44,520 nt of DNA, taken from contig QCSV01000006.1 in NCBI GenBank assembly GCA_003211415.1, positions 1 to 44,520 on the forward strand, in the 5' to 3' direction. The notes below the pieces were generated by a model. That model made no database searches. It was not told the DNA's origin and worked only from the letters and a program-made list of their open reading frames with translations. Every line of letters begins with the position of its first letter. Position 1 is the first letter of the stretch. This DNA comes from Prochlorococcus sp. AG-670-M15 (lineage in GTDB: Bacteria > Cyanobacteriota > Cyanobacteriia > PCC-6307 > Cyanobiaceae). Of the stretch, positions 44,251-44,520 are shown one piece after another. Made by a program: the position numbers and the translations under genes.

Positions 44251-44520
44251 TTATTTTTCTATGAGGTCAATTTGCGAACGATTATGCGATGAATCTAATT
44301 CATATTTCGAATATGAACCATCATCTTTCATTATCCAAGAAAAGTAATTATCTTTAATGTAAGTTTGCAAAAGCGTGTATATTTTAGATTTCAATTCATA
44401 ATCCTCTATAGGAGTAACAGCTTCTATTCTTCTATCAAGATTTCTTCTCATCCAATCTGCACTGCCTATAAAAACCTCATTATCCCCGTTATTACAAAAC
44501 CAAAAAATTCTTGAGTGTTC
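44251..44520 (-). CDS. ppk: Polyphosphate kinase, C-terminal end (gene continues past window)
   Basis: Only the last 89 codons are inside the window. They read EHSRIFWFCNNGDNEVFIGS then ADWMRRNLDRRIEAVTPI, the conserved C-terminal phospholipase-D-like domain end of PPK1, followed by a family-typical DYELKSKIYTLLQTYI tail. PPK1 makes inorganic polyphosphate from ATP, a phosphate store that matters in low-phosphate ocean water. The stop is TAA at 44251. The N-terminal two thirds lie beyond position 44520. The sigma factor gene follows on the same strand after about 208 bp, so they need not be co-transcribed. Confidence 0.93.
   Translation of the reverse strand, partial: EHSRIFWFCNNGDNEVFIGSADWMRRNLDRRIEAVTPIEDYELKSKIYTLLQTYIKDNYFSWIMKDDGSYSKYELDSSHNRSQIDLIEK

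Noticed and set aside
1..44520. tRNA, rRNA, CRISPR, IS or prophage elements
   Set aside because: I looked for tRNA T-loop motifs, regularly spaced repeats, transposases, integrases and long inverted repeats on both strands and found none.

Overview
The window is about 31% GC by eye, densely packed, and free of mobile DNA. Its gene order around dnaN (dnaN, PRC-barrel protein, purL, purF, gyrA-like, TPR, queG, DUF502, nusB, ftsY, rsbU-like, argH, RRM protein, dusA, msrB, grpE) is the order I know from the start of high-light-adapted Prochlorococcus genomes, here in reverse orientation. Protein families also fit a marine picocyanobacterium: ABC1 kinase, DUF1400, DUF3134, DUF502, a phytol kinase-like protein, a group 2 sigma factor and sucrose-phosphate synthase. 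I call it a high-light Prochlorococcus, or a very close relative, and the segment spans the chromosomal origin of replication.

Layout. Left arm (1-18610): grpE (cut by the window edge), msrB, dusA, a glycine-rich RRM protein, argH, a PP2C-type phosphatase, ftsY, nusB, a DUF502 membrane protein, queG, a TPR protein, a gyrA/parC-like gene, purF, purL, a PRC-barrel protein and dnaN. Most genes here are on the minus strand, co-directional with a fork leaving the origin leftwards. Centre (18611-18948): the only stretch above 300 bp without a gene. It holds an AT-only tract, a TAG x4 run, tandem DnaA-box-like 9-mers and an inverted set of related 9-mers, and is the probable oriC. Right arm (18949-44520): thrC, a DUF1400 protein and an ABC1 kinase read toward the origin. 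They are followed by recN and uvrA, sucrose-phosphate synthase, a short conserved protein, mraY, DUF3134, a small membrane protein, argG, rpsF, aroE, dnaK, a FAD oxidoreductase, purU, a CLC transporter, acnB, DAHP synthase, a phytol kinase-like protein, an RNA polymerase sigma factor and the 3' end of ppk.

The genes are mostly housekeeping: replication and topology (dnaN, gyrA-like), repair (recN, uvrA), purine synthesis (purL, purF, with purU supplying formate), aromatic and amino acid synthesis (aroE, DAHP synthase, argG, argH, thrC), envelope (mraY), chaperones (dnaK, grpE), secretion (ftsY) and tRNA modification (dusA, queG). Architecture is extremely compact. All seven convergent gene pairs are separated by 10 bp or less and five overlap, co-directional genes are often 0-10 bp apart, and seven genes appear to start at TTG or GTG.

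I found no tRNA, rRNA, CRISPR, IS element or prophage. The most interesting structure is the origin, where a TAG trinucleotide run next to two abutting DnaA-box-like 9-mers resembles the DnaA-trio element described in Bacillus. Other points worth attention are a gyrA-like protein without a GyrA box, a PurF that appears to have lost its Fe-S ligands, an orphan DUF1400 domain, a single-domain sucrose-phosphate synthase, a 30-bp tandem repeat in ftsY and a terminator hairpin inside the end of purU.
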